A stretch of 64,000 nt of DNA from Edolisoma coerulescens. Taxonomy: Eukaryota > Chordata > Aves > Passeriformes > Campephagidae. Positions 50,629 to 62,375 of this stretch are shown in pieces. Below the pieces are notes generated by a model. That model did not search any database, was not told the DNA's origin, and worked only from the letters and a program-made list of their open reading frames with translations. Within the stretch, counting starts at the first letter, position 1. Every line of letters starts with the position of its first letter. Location: NCBI GenBank assembly GCA_013397115.1, contig VWZW01004026.1, forward strand, positions 1,674,652 to 1,738,651, in the 5' to 3' direction. A program made the translations under genes and the position numbers.

Positions 50629-52430
50629 GGATTCTCTCTTTATCACACAGCTTAAGAGTCTTAGTGAAACTGACTTGAAGTAAATTGCCAATGTGCTGCA
50701 GATATTCTTACACGACTACACAGGCTTCATAGACATTTTGAGACATTGAATTCTTTTAATGTGATCAGAGGAATAAATAATCAGATAGAGCAGAATCTTG
50801 CATTTTGATGGTGATATGTTTGGTCATCTTTTGTTTTCTGTTTATTAAACTTTTCATATCACCTAAAATATTGTAACATTTTTATATGAATAGTTTATGT
50901 AGCTGTGACAGAGAAGATGCTAGTTTAAAAAGAGAGGTTAGGAACTGCTGTAAGGACCTGAGTCCAAAGTCTGTGATACTTGATAATTCATATATTACTG
51001 CTACATGTTATTAAGGCTTGATGTACTTGCTGTTAGTCTTTATGGAAAATGATCCTTGTGTTTGCATGAGATCAATAACAGATTCAGTCAGCTTTGTGAG
51101 GTAACAGAGAGGGGTGAAAACAGAACAAAGCTCTTTTTTGTTTTAAACTTAATAGCTTTTACGAAATCTTTCACCTCTACTGCTTCCATGGGCTGTTTCT
51201 GCCTTCCTGAAGGAAAGATGTTATAATAAGTATAAAATAAACAGATGGATCCTTTCTCCACTCCTCTCCCTCCTTTTGTACAGCAGAAGCTACAGGAAGA
51301 AGTTCTCTTGACTTTCTGAAATGGAAATGTGCTGCTATGTAGAGGCACTGAGTAGCATCCTTTCTTCTTCAGTGCTCTCAGGTGCACTGGGAGGAAGTCA
51401 GCTGAAAAGACAAAGTTTCAAAGTTTGGATACAGGTCTGGGTTTTCCAGAGGAGGTCCAGAATGTTATGTAGAAGAGCTCAGTATCAAAACCCATATGTC
51501 ATGGTCCTGTTTTACAAGTGATGTATTATCTGAAACAAGCATGGCAGGAATGGCCTCTGGATATATCTTTCTCAAGGTTTCTCAGCTCTATCACACTGAA
51601 AAAAGTTGTCTTTCAAGGCTTTCCTAAGAATGTGACATTATGTAATCACTCTCAGATGTGAGTCATTGCTGTAGATTACCTATGGTTTGCTTCTTATGGG
51701 TTTCTCAGGACTTCCTAATTATCTGTGTACCTGATTATTTTCAAGGGTGAAAACATAATAAAGTAATCTCTATGTTTTCCAAAATTGTTTCAAATTACTA
51801 AGAACCTTCTGGACAGACATGATACATACATAGAAACATATGTATCTGCCTCTGAAAAACAAGGCTAAAAATTATTCTTGGTCAAAGAAACAAAGGAAAT
51901 CTTATGATCCTAATTAATGGCAACTTCAAGTTATAAATGTTGAATTCTCAGATTATATTCATGTAGTTTTGGTCCAAGTTTCATTGAAAGTTCAAAATGA
52001 AGGTTTATTTTTGACTTTAGTTTTAAAAGGTACTTTTACTTTCATTTTTTAAGCACTTCCCAGTGACAGCATCCCTCAAAAAATGTTCTGACAAAATGTA
52101 GTTATCTAAAAAATTCCCACCTCTGGGATTGGCCTGTTTCAGCAGTTTTTCCAAAATTAAAAGCAGCTGAAGAAAGAGTTTATAAAAAGGAAAAAGTTAC
52201 AAATTATTTTACTCTGTGAAATTCTTAAGAAACTTTGTTTGAATTTCTTTCTTGAGCATCATATATGTTAAAAATACAGCTATTTTATCAGATATGGCTA
52301 GTGAAGGACAATTTAAAGTTGTGCCTAACCAGTAACTTAGAAGGGAAGAACTCTCCCTTGAATGACTTCTCACTCATATTTCTTTCTACTGAAACACGGA
52401 GTTTTAAAAATTAAGATTTTAGTTAAAGGT
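50629..52430. other. AT-rich region, nothing recognised
   Basis: No gene or repeat recognised. The 99-codon minus-strand frame at 51088-51387 and the 66-codon plus-strand frame at 51321-51521 have no motif. Confidence 0.5.
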
Positions 52431-53090
52431 TAGCTTTGTTGAAATTAGTTAAAATAGATCTAATAAGCAAACCCAGCTAGAGTTAATTAAAGAGTTAATG
52501 ATTAGTTAGAGAGTTAGGCCTGAAACAAGCTTTTAAGATGTAAGTAACTGATTGCTTGTCTTGTTATATTTGTTCAGCTATGCCTATAATGAGAAACAGA
52601 AAACACTGATTAATAGATCTAAAGAAATGTAGGCAATTACTAATTTTTCCATTTGAAAACCTATTCAGAAGTAATGAAGACAGGAATTGGAGATCCTCTA
52701 GGGGTAATATATCTTGTCAAAAACCAGAAAGGTAGAAAAGTCAAAGCGAGGGAGAGGAGTTTTACTTCATCATCTATGACCTCTACCCAAATAATGGGAC
52801 CACCAACTCAATTCAAGGAACAAACCATACATGCTTAATGACTTTTCAGCTAATTATCATACGAAGCGGGGAATGGGAGGTGTCAATGTTCTCAATATGC
52901 ATTTGTATTTTGAATATTTAGAACTTCTGTAGATAAATAGATTTTGTATTGTTCTGTGATTTTGGACTGCGTGTTAGGGAGTTATCCCATGCAGTTGCCC
53001 GACGTCGATTAAACATACACTTTCTAACTCCAACTTGTTAGTGAGGTCTTGTCCGTCTCAGTTGGGTGTTGATATTAGATCAATGCCCAT
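52431..53090 (+). mobile_element. Probable solo LTR of a second family
   Basis: The 3' part has the features of an LTR R/U5 region. CpG-containing cccgacgtcgattaaacat provides an ATTAAA poly(A) signal (53008-53013). It is followed by aactccaacttgttagtgag and a possible CA end at 53060 (gtccgtctca). The 5' part (52431-52520) has repeated 'agttaa' and 'gttagtta' words. I recall text of this kind from passerine LTRs, but the 5' boundary and target-site duplication are not seen, so the extent is approximate. Confidence 0.5.
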
Positions 53091-56000
53091 ATTTTGGTAA
53101 ATCACTACCATACAACAATCTACCAAATTTTTCATGAGAAGGTCTTAATAAAGGCCAAAGGAAAAGTTTAAGAAGAGTGGGGAATCTGTATCCTAAATGA
53201 AAGAGATTTGCTTGCTAATACCACATCATGTTAGTGACAAACACAAGGAAAAAACCTAGGACTTACAAAGTTAATTTGTTTGTTTAGGTTTTTATTTTTC
53301 TCACTGTAAAGACTATTTTCTCTTGAAATGTGAATCTCCAAGAAGCTACAAAGTCAGTCCTTTACTCCTTTTTATTAAACTAAGAAACAGTGTGAAAAAC
53401 GTAGGAGAAGAATATTCAGATGTCCTGGTAGGAGTGTGCCATCGTCAGGAGGAAGCACTTTCATTATAAGCATTAGGAACTCTGGCATGCATGCCTTCCA
53501 AGAACGTTCCATTTGGGTAAAAATAAATCTGAAAACTACTATTTTATATTCTTCTTTCCTTTTTATTTTCTGTTTTCACATGACCTATGCTCATCCAAGA
53601 TTAACGTCTTATGTCACTGCTAGAGGATAATGAGTTCTTACGGGAACCAGACATAGACAGGTATAAACCAATGCCCAGGCTGTTTGTGTTTTACACACAA
53701 GACAGAATAATATCAACCTTTCCTGTTTCCCAAATGTAGAGATGATAAGTGCTTACAAAGCCAAGTGAGTTGCAATTAAATTTATTTACCCAAATCAGGC
53801 TTGTTTCAACTCATGGATTTGTTTTGAGTTGTGCTATTGACATTACTTTTTGCATAGCTGTACTTGCAATTTCCTTTCTAATTTACTGCTATTTTTAAAA
53901 TGCAATCACTTATGTTAAGAGAGGAAACCCTCATTTTTATAAAAACCTTATGTCAGTAGAGGTGACTTCCTGAATATAATGTACAGAGTAATTTCATAGC
54001 CTTTAATAACTGTTCTCATGGAAAATAATTGCACTGACACAGGAAATCCAAAGAAAGTATCCTAATTGTTGAAAAAGGAAAATGACAGATTACTAATCTT
54101 GGAACACAGGCATAGAAGAGCAAATAGGACACTAACCTGAGAATCCTAGATTTTATTCTTGGTTGGGGTAAATTTTTCTCATTATCTTTTTTTCACTGCT
54201 CACTTATATAGAACTTAATTTCCTGAGATGATATAACACTCATTACTTAGAGGACTTTTACAGCATTTTTGGTGAGAACCTTTGGATACTAGCAGTGTTG
54301 ATTGTCTCTTTTTCCCATGCTAGATTAATTTTTAAAAAATCTTAATAAATATCTTCTGTAGCTAAATGTTACTGCTTTCTATTTTAGAAAATAATTACTT
54401 TATTTCTTTATCTTAATGCATATGTTTAACACCTGGGGCTTTCGCATATATTCCAGCAAGGTGTATTTAGAACTGTATGTATTTTGTTTCTGGGCAAAAG
54501 CCTGATGTTATCAGAGTTCATTCAATTAGTGAACTGTAAAATCTCTTTTATGCTGCTGCTTACCTATATTTTTGAAGGCTGCTTTCAGATGATGAGAAAC
54601 AATTTTTTGGACACTATTTGTTCTGAACTGTAAATGATGAGGAGGAAAACAGTCATGCTTTTTTCTCTCTTCAGCAATAGGTAGAGTACTTGGAGTTCAT
54701 CAGAATCTGAACTCAACTGTTTCAGCTGCGTTTTTTATTTGCTCTTTAAAACACAGTAATTTAATCAAGAAAGAGAGAAAGATTTTAAAACAAACAAAAG
54801 TAATATTTATCCCATTCATTTTTGGTAGGGACGGGACCTAATCTCTGATATACCTTTTTTAACCCTGTTCCACTTTGTTTCTTTCAAGTTTAGTTTTCCT
54901 TTGGGAATCTGATATCTATGGGACCTATGTATACTTATCTCTGCATGACTGTATATCATATTGCATCAGAAAAAGGAAAGCAAAGTATTTTATCTCCATC
55001 AAGAAAAAAAAACATATGTCTCTTCAATTTCCCAAATCTGTAGTAATTTCCTTTCATATTGTGTAATACTTCTTTTCCCACAGAAAATGGTTTGCTTTCA
55101 TATCAGTAAATTTAGGAGGAGAATAGGAGGAATGAAACAAGAATAGAAATTAAATTCAGCCTAACTTAAGCTATACATGTTATATGTTGATATTAATATT
55201 ATGTAAGGACTTTTCTGATTTAGTGTGCTAAATTATTCACTTGAAATATATAATTACAGTTTTAGTTTCAAGAAATACCCACTGCCAGTAATATTCAGTA
55301 TCAAGAATACCATTAGTTTCAGATAATTCGTTCTTACATTGAACATGTGGTTTGCAATTCAAAATGTGAGACTTCAATAGATCAACTTTCTACTTTTAGC
55401 TGTGTCAGAAATTCTGTATGATTTTAAGCAAAAATTGCAACCTTTCCATGACTCCTTTTTTCTCTGCATACAATAAAGTACTTTCAAGTGGTAGGGATTA
55501 AATAAAACTGCCATGTCTAAACTATCCACAAAAGCTGTAGGAACCTCTAATCTTTCCAGGCTGTCACAAAAATTAATCCACCCGAGTCTCCAAACACTAC
55601 AGGGTTAAAAGATGTTTCAAAGAATGGTAAATTACACCTTAGCCCTGCACTTCCTAGGTACCTCTCAGTTCTAGTTTAAGTGTACCTAAACTAGAGGAAG
55701 GTATACAGAGAAATGAGCAGTCAAAAAGAAAATTTGGAACCAGTATCAGCTTCAAGTAGAAATACTGAATTTAGAATATCATTATTGCCTTTTTACTGTT
55801 CTTGTTCATGTAAATATATTCATACATATGTATATACACATGTTTACAGACACATAAAATATGAGTTTAGAAAGCAAGGATACTTTTAGGAAACTATACC
55901 TGTACTGCTCATTATGATCAGATAAATAGCAACTATTATGAAGATTGTAGTAATGTTTAGTGAAATTGCTTACTCTGCTATACTATTGTGACGGCTATAT

Positions 56001-58248
56001 TTTTAATTTCTCTATGGATTTTCTTCTAGTGCTTTCAGTCACTAAATATGTAAGCTGTGTATTCATAGGTTGGTTGGTCCACATCGGCTTCGTATTCCTG
56101 GACCATGACTTTTCTTTTTAACAAAAGTATGAAGAGTTTCCAGGATGCTTCTTTTCAGGGGAAAGGAGAAATTGAAGGAATTCTATTTCCACATAGAGTT
56201 AGTAGACCAAATCTTAAAGGGCAAAGAGATTTCTTTCAAAATATGCTTTTTCATACCAGTCCCTTCTCTGCGGCCTTTTAGAGAAATCCTACCTCCATGG
56301 AATATTAATTGTTAAAATACCACCCACAGGGCAAATGTGCTTTGTAGGCATTTTGTAGGCTTTTTGTGAGTTTAAATTTTTATATAAGGAATATCATAAA
56401 TGTTGTCATAAAGAAACTAGTTTTATTTACAAGGCTATACCATTACGTATTCCAGCTAAGATGCTCAGAAAGCTTTTGGAAATATATTCTCTTATTCTGA
56501 AAAAATTTCCCTTTCATTTAATTTAAAGTGTGTGTGCAACTGTATGCACAGATTACTGTATGTTCATCATCAACTAGGCCGTACAACAACAAAGAATCCT
56601 TTGTGTCCTCCATCCAAATAACTTTGATCAAACAGGCAAATCAGATGTATATTTTGGCCATCTCAATTTACATTATTTTACTGTGAATATACTTCAGATA
56701 AATAAGATAAGCCTGTTTCTAAAAGCATGCAAATATGAGAACTGAAGTGCAAATCAGTAATTTCACTTTTCATCATATATATGAACAAGACTTTTAACAG
56801 AAGTAGCCAAAGAACCAAGTATTAATGCTTCAGCGAAATAGTTTTTAAATTCCTATTAACCAAATGGGAAAGGCAAGCCTACATCAACTTTTTTGGTTCT
56901 GCAGTGTTGAATTACAAAATATTTACTGTAAAGTCTCCACTGTCCTACTTTACTTCATGCAGTAAAGTTCCAGTCCCAAACACTATTCAATATCCTGTTT
57001 TTTTAAAAAAAAAAATAGTTAAAATTCCAAGATCTTGGAATGCCTTCAGGAAACATAAGTTTGTTTTGGACTATACTGGATAATGTTAGTTATTGACTAG
57101 GGCTGTATCATTTTGCACTTTAATATATGAAAACACAGTTATTATAGAAATTCTATAGAGACATTTTATATCCTGTTTCACTGTTATTTGGCTTGAAACA
57201 ACTGTTTGTCAAGTGTCTTCTCTATGAGAATCACACCTTTCCTGTCAATGAGATTTTTTCCTTCCTGGCAGAAAGCCAGATGTGCTCATAAAAATCTCTT
57301 TGAAAGTTACAGTTAACTGCCAGTAGCCATCAAAAAACTCACAACCCTTTCAACAAAATATTACAATTTCTCCTCTAATTTGAAGAAAGAATTATGTAGA
57401 AGTCTCTCTATTTTGCATGTAACCTAAGAAAGAATAAGTGATTCTGCATGAGTGTTTCCTGTCACACTGAAGCACCTAGGGGCTAAATTCACCTACTGAG
57501 AGGCAGTTGCAGACTGATGGCCTGTTTAATTGCTCATACTAAATAGCTGGTGTATAGTACAGATGTAAGAGATTTCCATCAGAGAAATATATACAGAAGC
57601 TTTAGAAGAGTTTGTAAACAGTCACCATCAATTATTGAAAGCCCTTAGCTGGTATGGAGGTGCTATATCTATTTGAGGTGAGAGAACAGGGTTGAGCAGC
57701 TTTTATATGACATGCACAAAAGGCTGCATGGAGGACTTTGTCTGTGTTTATGAGCACCTGAAGTGTTGCTCAGTGTGTACTTTACATCTTAGCACTTCAT
57801 TTGTCACAGTCGTTTAGAGTTAGAGGAGAGGTAATAATCCACACTGTTAATAATCCGGAAAAATAATGTCAAAGTGGAAGGCACAGAAAGTTAAGGTTCC
57901 CTTTGAGACCAGAGACATGAGGATTCCCAAACTCATAGATTTACAACCTTTCATTTCTTCTTCTAATTGTTTGCTTTTTATGCTTGTTCAAATCTTTGAA
58001 AAACTCAGTTATTTTTACTAAGAATCATACATAATTTTATTTTCTTGTTTGGTACAAAAGTATAAGACAGCTATTTTTCTACTTCATTAAAGAAGCCATG
58101 TCTAATGAAGTCTGCTGGTGTATGTATACATTGCACAGGCTTTTAACAGACTTAAGAATGCATGTGAAATTCCAGCATTCTTCAGCACCCGGATAACACA
58201 ATGACAACCTATTTTTCATGTTGTTCACTGCAGATACAGTCAAAAATC
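53091..58248. other. AT-rich region, nothing recognised
   Basis: About 5 kb with no recognisable gene, exon pair or interspersed repeat. A TA/CATA-rich tract occurs near 55815-55850. Confidence 0.5.
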
Positions 58249-58632
58249 TGTGGTGGATTGACCCTGGCTGGACATCTCACAATGGCCTTCACCATGGGAT
58301 GCAGGAGAATCTCTTCTCTGGCACCTGGAGCACCTCGTCCCTCTCCTTCTTCACTGGCTTTGGTATCTGTAGTTTCTCTCACATATTCTCACTCCTCTGT
58401 CTGCAATTCCTGGTGTGCAGGTCTTTCTTTTCTCCTTTTAACTATGCTACCATAGTTAAAAGAGGGTGCCACTGCTGTCAGGGATGGTCTCAGCCCTGGC
58501 TAGTGGCAAATCTGTCTTGGATTTTGCTGGCATTGGGTCTATCAGACATGGAAGAAGGTTCTGGCAGTTTCTCAGAGGGGCCACCTTGCAGCCATCTCTG
58601 CTACTAAAACCTTGCCACACAAACCCAATGCA
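58249..58632 (-). mobile_element. Internally deleted solo LTR, minus strand
   Basis: Read on the minus strand it opens tgcattgggtttgtgtggca and closes with ccagggtcaatccaccaca, so both ends have the TG...CA form. It is the same family as 19371-19937 by shared text near 58555-58605. It is only about 384 bp; complete copies as I recall them exceed 1 kb, so the middle is deleted (joint near 58271 on +). Flanking 5-mers AAATC and AAACC differ by one base and could be a decayed target-site duplication. It contains a 12-bp-arm hairpin at 58435-58462. The 129- and 84-codon plus-strand frames are repeat-derived. Confidence 0.82.
58435..58462. repeat. Perfect inverted repeat, 12-bp arms, 4-base loop
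   Basis: CTTTTAACTATG, loop CTAC, CATAGTTAAAAG, inside the LTR at 58249-58632. Confidence 0.95.
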
Positions 58633-61600
58633 AAACCAAAACATTTTCAAGAAAATTTTAGAAAAGGATTAGGCTGCACATGCAGGTGGGATGATATGGG
58701 ATAACTGCACATAATTTGTGGTGTCATCTTGTGAAAGAAATAATTTAATCATCATTGTGTTTGTCCTTGTAAAGTACTTGTTGCACAAGGAAAAAAAGAC
58801 CTGAGTATCTTTGCCAAGTTAAAAGTCATATGAATGTTCCTATGTAAAATAATTTCTTCTATACTTATTTTTCATATAAGACACTGTTGCTAACAATTTA
58901 TTGTCTTTCTACAGGTACAAACAGAGAGAACTTCTTGTTTTGTCACCTAAACTTCAAGTGTTCTCTGGTATTATCTGTTCTGTGCTTTGAAAATAATTTT
59001 TGTTTGCCAGACACAGATTTATATTATCTTGATATCTTTGTTTAACTTGTGCTGCTGTATCTTCTTTGTTGTATTTCTCACCTGCCTCCCTTCTAGACTT
59101 TTACATTGTGGTATGCATGTGGTTTTATTTGTGTATTTTAGTGAATGTAGACTGCCTTATGTTTGGAGTAATTTTTAGAGAAAATTTCCTTTCAGGTTAG
59201 TGTAAGATAACTTTGATCCAAGATTTCAATTTGTGTGAAGTGACTTTGGTGATCTACAGGATTTAAATAGTCTACTCTTTTTTGTTTGTTTGTTTTATTC
59301 TTAACTACTTAAGAATGTTGAGAATTTCTGAAATTATTTATAATGTACTTCCTAGCACATTCCTCTTCTATTCAGTTTGCTTTCTAGATATATATAGAAA
59401 CAAAACTCACTAGTTCTTAGTCTTTACTGGCAACTTCTGTTTTTTTAACACCCCAGATAAACTATTACTTTGAATTAGAATTTGTTTTTCTTTGTTATGA
59501 TTAGTGGTGATGTAGTTATAGTGCAATTCAAGAACGTTTTTGCTTCTTCTGGTTCCTCTAATACAAACTGAACAAAACTAGAAAAAGGAAAAAGAACTTT
59601 GCTTACTTCATGCCTCAGTTATTAACTTTAGGAAGGCTTAAAAATTATGTTTAATAATTTTGAGCTTTGTTTTGCCAAGCAATTTTAGCACAGAAACTGA
59701 TTATCATGTCTAATGTCATAAGAACTTGCACAAATGTTGCAGTCTTGCAAAGGTGTTTTGCCTTACCTCACACAAATTATTTTTATTGGCAGCTAGTTAA
59801 TTTATTTAAAGTTGATTAGTTGCTATATGTATTAATACTCCAGTTAGACCTTTGTTGTTGCTGTGGAGATTTAGTTTCATACTTTTTCTTAATGATATAG
59901 TGATATGGAGATATATAGAGTCTTAGAATGACTGACAATTACAATTTTCTGTTAATTTGATTCTGGTGTATTTAGGGATTGTCATGTGATAGGTATGACT
60001 AAGCACAATAATTCAATTTGTTCTTAGATACACAGTTCTGTTTCTAAGCTGGGAAGGTTCAAACTCTATTAAAGATCAGAAAAAAGGTTTTAAGAATGGT
60101 GTCTGCTTTGTGAGTTATCTCTGTAGGTCATCAGTTACTTTACTGAAATATTTGTTTTCTGTTAGGCAGAAACATGAGTATTCAATGGCACTTTTGCATG
60201 TATTTCTATCTTTGTGTCCTGAAGTGTGTGTAATCAAGCACACATGAAATATCTCAAGCTGCTCAGAGTTACGGCTCAGGTAACAATCCTCACTTTTTTC
60301 TAGAGCTGTTTAACTGCTGCGCAAATCAAAGAATCATATTTCAAAATAGTTTCATTTACTTCTATTCAGTTACTAAGGACAGAACTTATTTAATTTTTCT
60401 GCTTTGTTTATAAATATTAGCTATAGAAAGAATGAGTGTATAACTTTCTTAAGGTGACAACGGAAGGAAGAAGTGCTTGTCTTTGACACCGGTTGAAAAA
60501 GTACTTACTCAGAAGATAAAAAATTTGACCTCAGTTGAAAAAAGCCCCAAAACCATAAGGAAAGATAATTAAATATCTTACAAGAATTCTCTTTGAAATA
60601 TCTACAGCGTTAAATTTATTTAGTCCATAAGTATTAATTTATTGTCAAGCCCTTCTTATGAAACGTATTTGAATAGCAACTGCTCTAACACCTTTTAGCT
60701 AGTGGAGATTTACCCCACTCCTACCCACAGACAGCCAGAGTGCAAGTACAGGTTCTTCTTTTTCTGGGGTGTATTTCATGCTCTGGTGTACCCTCTCTCA
60801 GGGTGCTCCTGACATTGGTAAATTGCCACCCCAGGGCAGCAGAGAAGAGTCACTCATAGGGATTTTACTGATATTATAGAGTTCTGGGGGAATGAACTCC
60901 AATATTCTCATGATGAGTGCCACCTTCGAAAAAACATGCATGTTCTAGTGACAGTTCTTTGGTGGTATAAAATCACAACACACTAATAAATCAGGTAGTT
61001 TCTGGCAATGGAAATACTTCATCAATGAAAAAGACAGCAGCACTGAATTTCTAAATCTTTCTGTTCATCCAAGGGGAAACAATTTTCCTTATGCAACCCT
61101 TTTACTGATGGCCTATTTAGTTCCATGTTTCCTGCTCTAAAACATCTGTGTTTCACAGAGTTGTTCTACAGAGACAGGTTGATTTTTAATAGATGATCTG
61201 ATGATGTTTCTATGAAAGCGCTTCTGCTAGAAATACCTTTTCGCTTATGGTTCAGGGAAAGCTGGTACAAAATACCAGGACTTCATTCTAAATCTTATTT
61301 CACACTCTCCAGTTGCTATTCATTGTTTTTCTTATTAACTTTAGATAAGATAAAAACAGAAGCTGGAGGCACAGTATTTTCCCCGAGATTCTTCCCTATG
61401 GATGCAATTTACTAAGTTTAATAAAAGCCAAGTGTGAGAAAAAATTATTGTATGTCTTTCTGTTATCAGGTCATCAGAACTTTCTTGGAATTTAGCTTTT
61501 CCCCACTGTATGCTTCAGATACTTTTTTCAAATTTTCTGTTCTCTCTTTGTGATGCAGAATGGGTTTGAACAGAACAGAAAAACTGTGGAGATGGACCTG

Positions 61601-61899
61601 AAAGTTTCCCTTAAGGGATGTTGACATTAGGTGGTAAGACCAAGTGTGTCCCAGTGTTGCCAAGGAACAGCATAACACTTGCTTGTGCAGGAGGTTGATG
61701 CATGCATTTCACAGAGAAGGGAGAATTTTACTGCTCTACACAGGGTGCTGTGGGCTAATTGGCACACTGTGAATTCACTCTGTGTGTTCATTAAGGCAGG
61801 TCTCTGTTGTGTGGTATTGCTCTTTTCCAAGGGAGGAGTCTCTCAGGAATGCATACAGCTGTGGCAGTGACCCAGTCAGCCTTTGCTCTCCAAATGAAT
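58633..61899. other. AT-rich region, nothing recognised
   Basis: No gene or repeat recognised. A donor-like minus-strand site near 59770 (TGTGAG, GTAAGG) has no open exon next to it. Confidence 0.5.
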
Positions 61900-61964
61900 A
61901 AAGATGAGAGCTGGGAGAATTTTTCCGCCGGGGACAGCTCAGAGGAGGAATCCAGCCTCGCTGC

Positions 61965-61996
61965 TGAGTCATGCTGAGTGCCTCTCTGCTGAGTCA
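61965..61996 (+). promoter_or_regulatory. Two AP-1 motifs (TGAGTCA) 25 bp apart
   Basis: Perfect TGAGTCA at 61965-61971 and 61990-61996, each inside a repeat of tgctgagtcatgctgag. Doubled AP-1 sites are typical enhancer modules of LTR U3 regions. Binding is inferred from the motif only. Confidence 0.6.
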
Positions 61997-62237
61997 TGCT
62001 GAGAGCAGCACTGTGGGCTGGCCCTGCCTCTGAGACCCCTGTGTGTGGAAATCTCCTCCCACAAGTCCCTCCAAGTTACTTGCTGTCCCAAGAATACGAT
62101 AAGACTCTGGACACACCATCCTGTTACTGGTCTGTTTGAAAGATGTTCCTCCCCAAAATCCCTGTTATCTGTAAACAGCCATTCCAAGCCACCCCTATTG
62201 GCTTGTTTCTGTTGTTCCTACCCCTTCTGAAAGATGG

Positions 62238-62245
62238 TATTTAAG
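62238..62245 (+). promoter_or_regulatory. TATA box of the probable LTR
   Basis: TATTTAAG about 55 bases ahead of the AATAAA at 62294, with GC-rich flanks. Confidence 0.5.
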
Positions 62246-62293
62246 GGGGCTGCAAACGACCCCCGAGGCTTATTGCGCTCTCTCCGTTCAAGA

Positions 62294-62299
62294 AATAAA
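62294..62299 (+). terminator. AATAAA poly(A) signal of the probable LTR
   Basis: Canonical hexamer within caagaaataaacac, placed as expected for the R region. Confidence 0.5.
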
Positions 62300-62375
62300 C
62301 ACAAACTGCTGTTACAAGGGGCCCCTCTGCCCTCCTTTGTCTCCGCAGCTCGCTGAATCCACCATCGGCTCACAC

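Larger units (their letters stand above)
61900..62375 (+). mobile_element. Probable solo LTR with recognisable promoter signals
   Basis: This CpG-containing block has a retroviral promoter layout in order. A doubled tgctgagtcatgctgag element (61962-61978, 61987-62003) carries two perfect AP-1 sites. A TATA box tatttaag follows at 62238-62245, then a GC stem (ggggg...ccccc, 62245-62264). The expected start region (aggcttattgcgctctc) and an AATAAA poly(A) signal at 62294-62299 come next. A U5-like end lies near 62364 (gaatccacca). The short distance from TATA to AATAAA implies a short R region. No gag or pol sequence follows. The 5' end is uncertain, and the family is not named. Confidence 0.6.
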
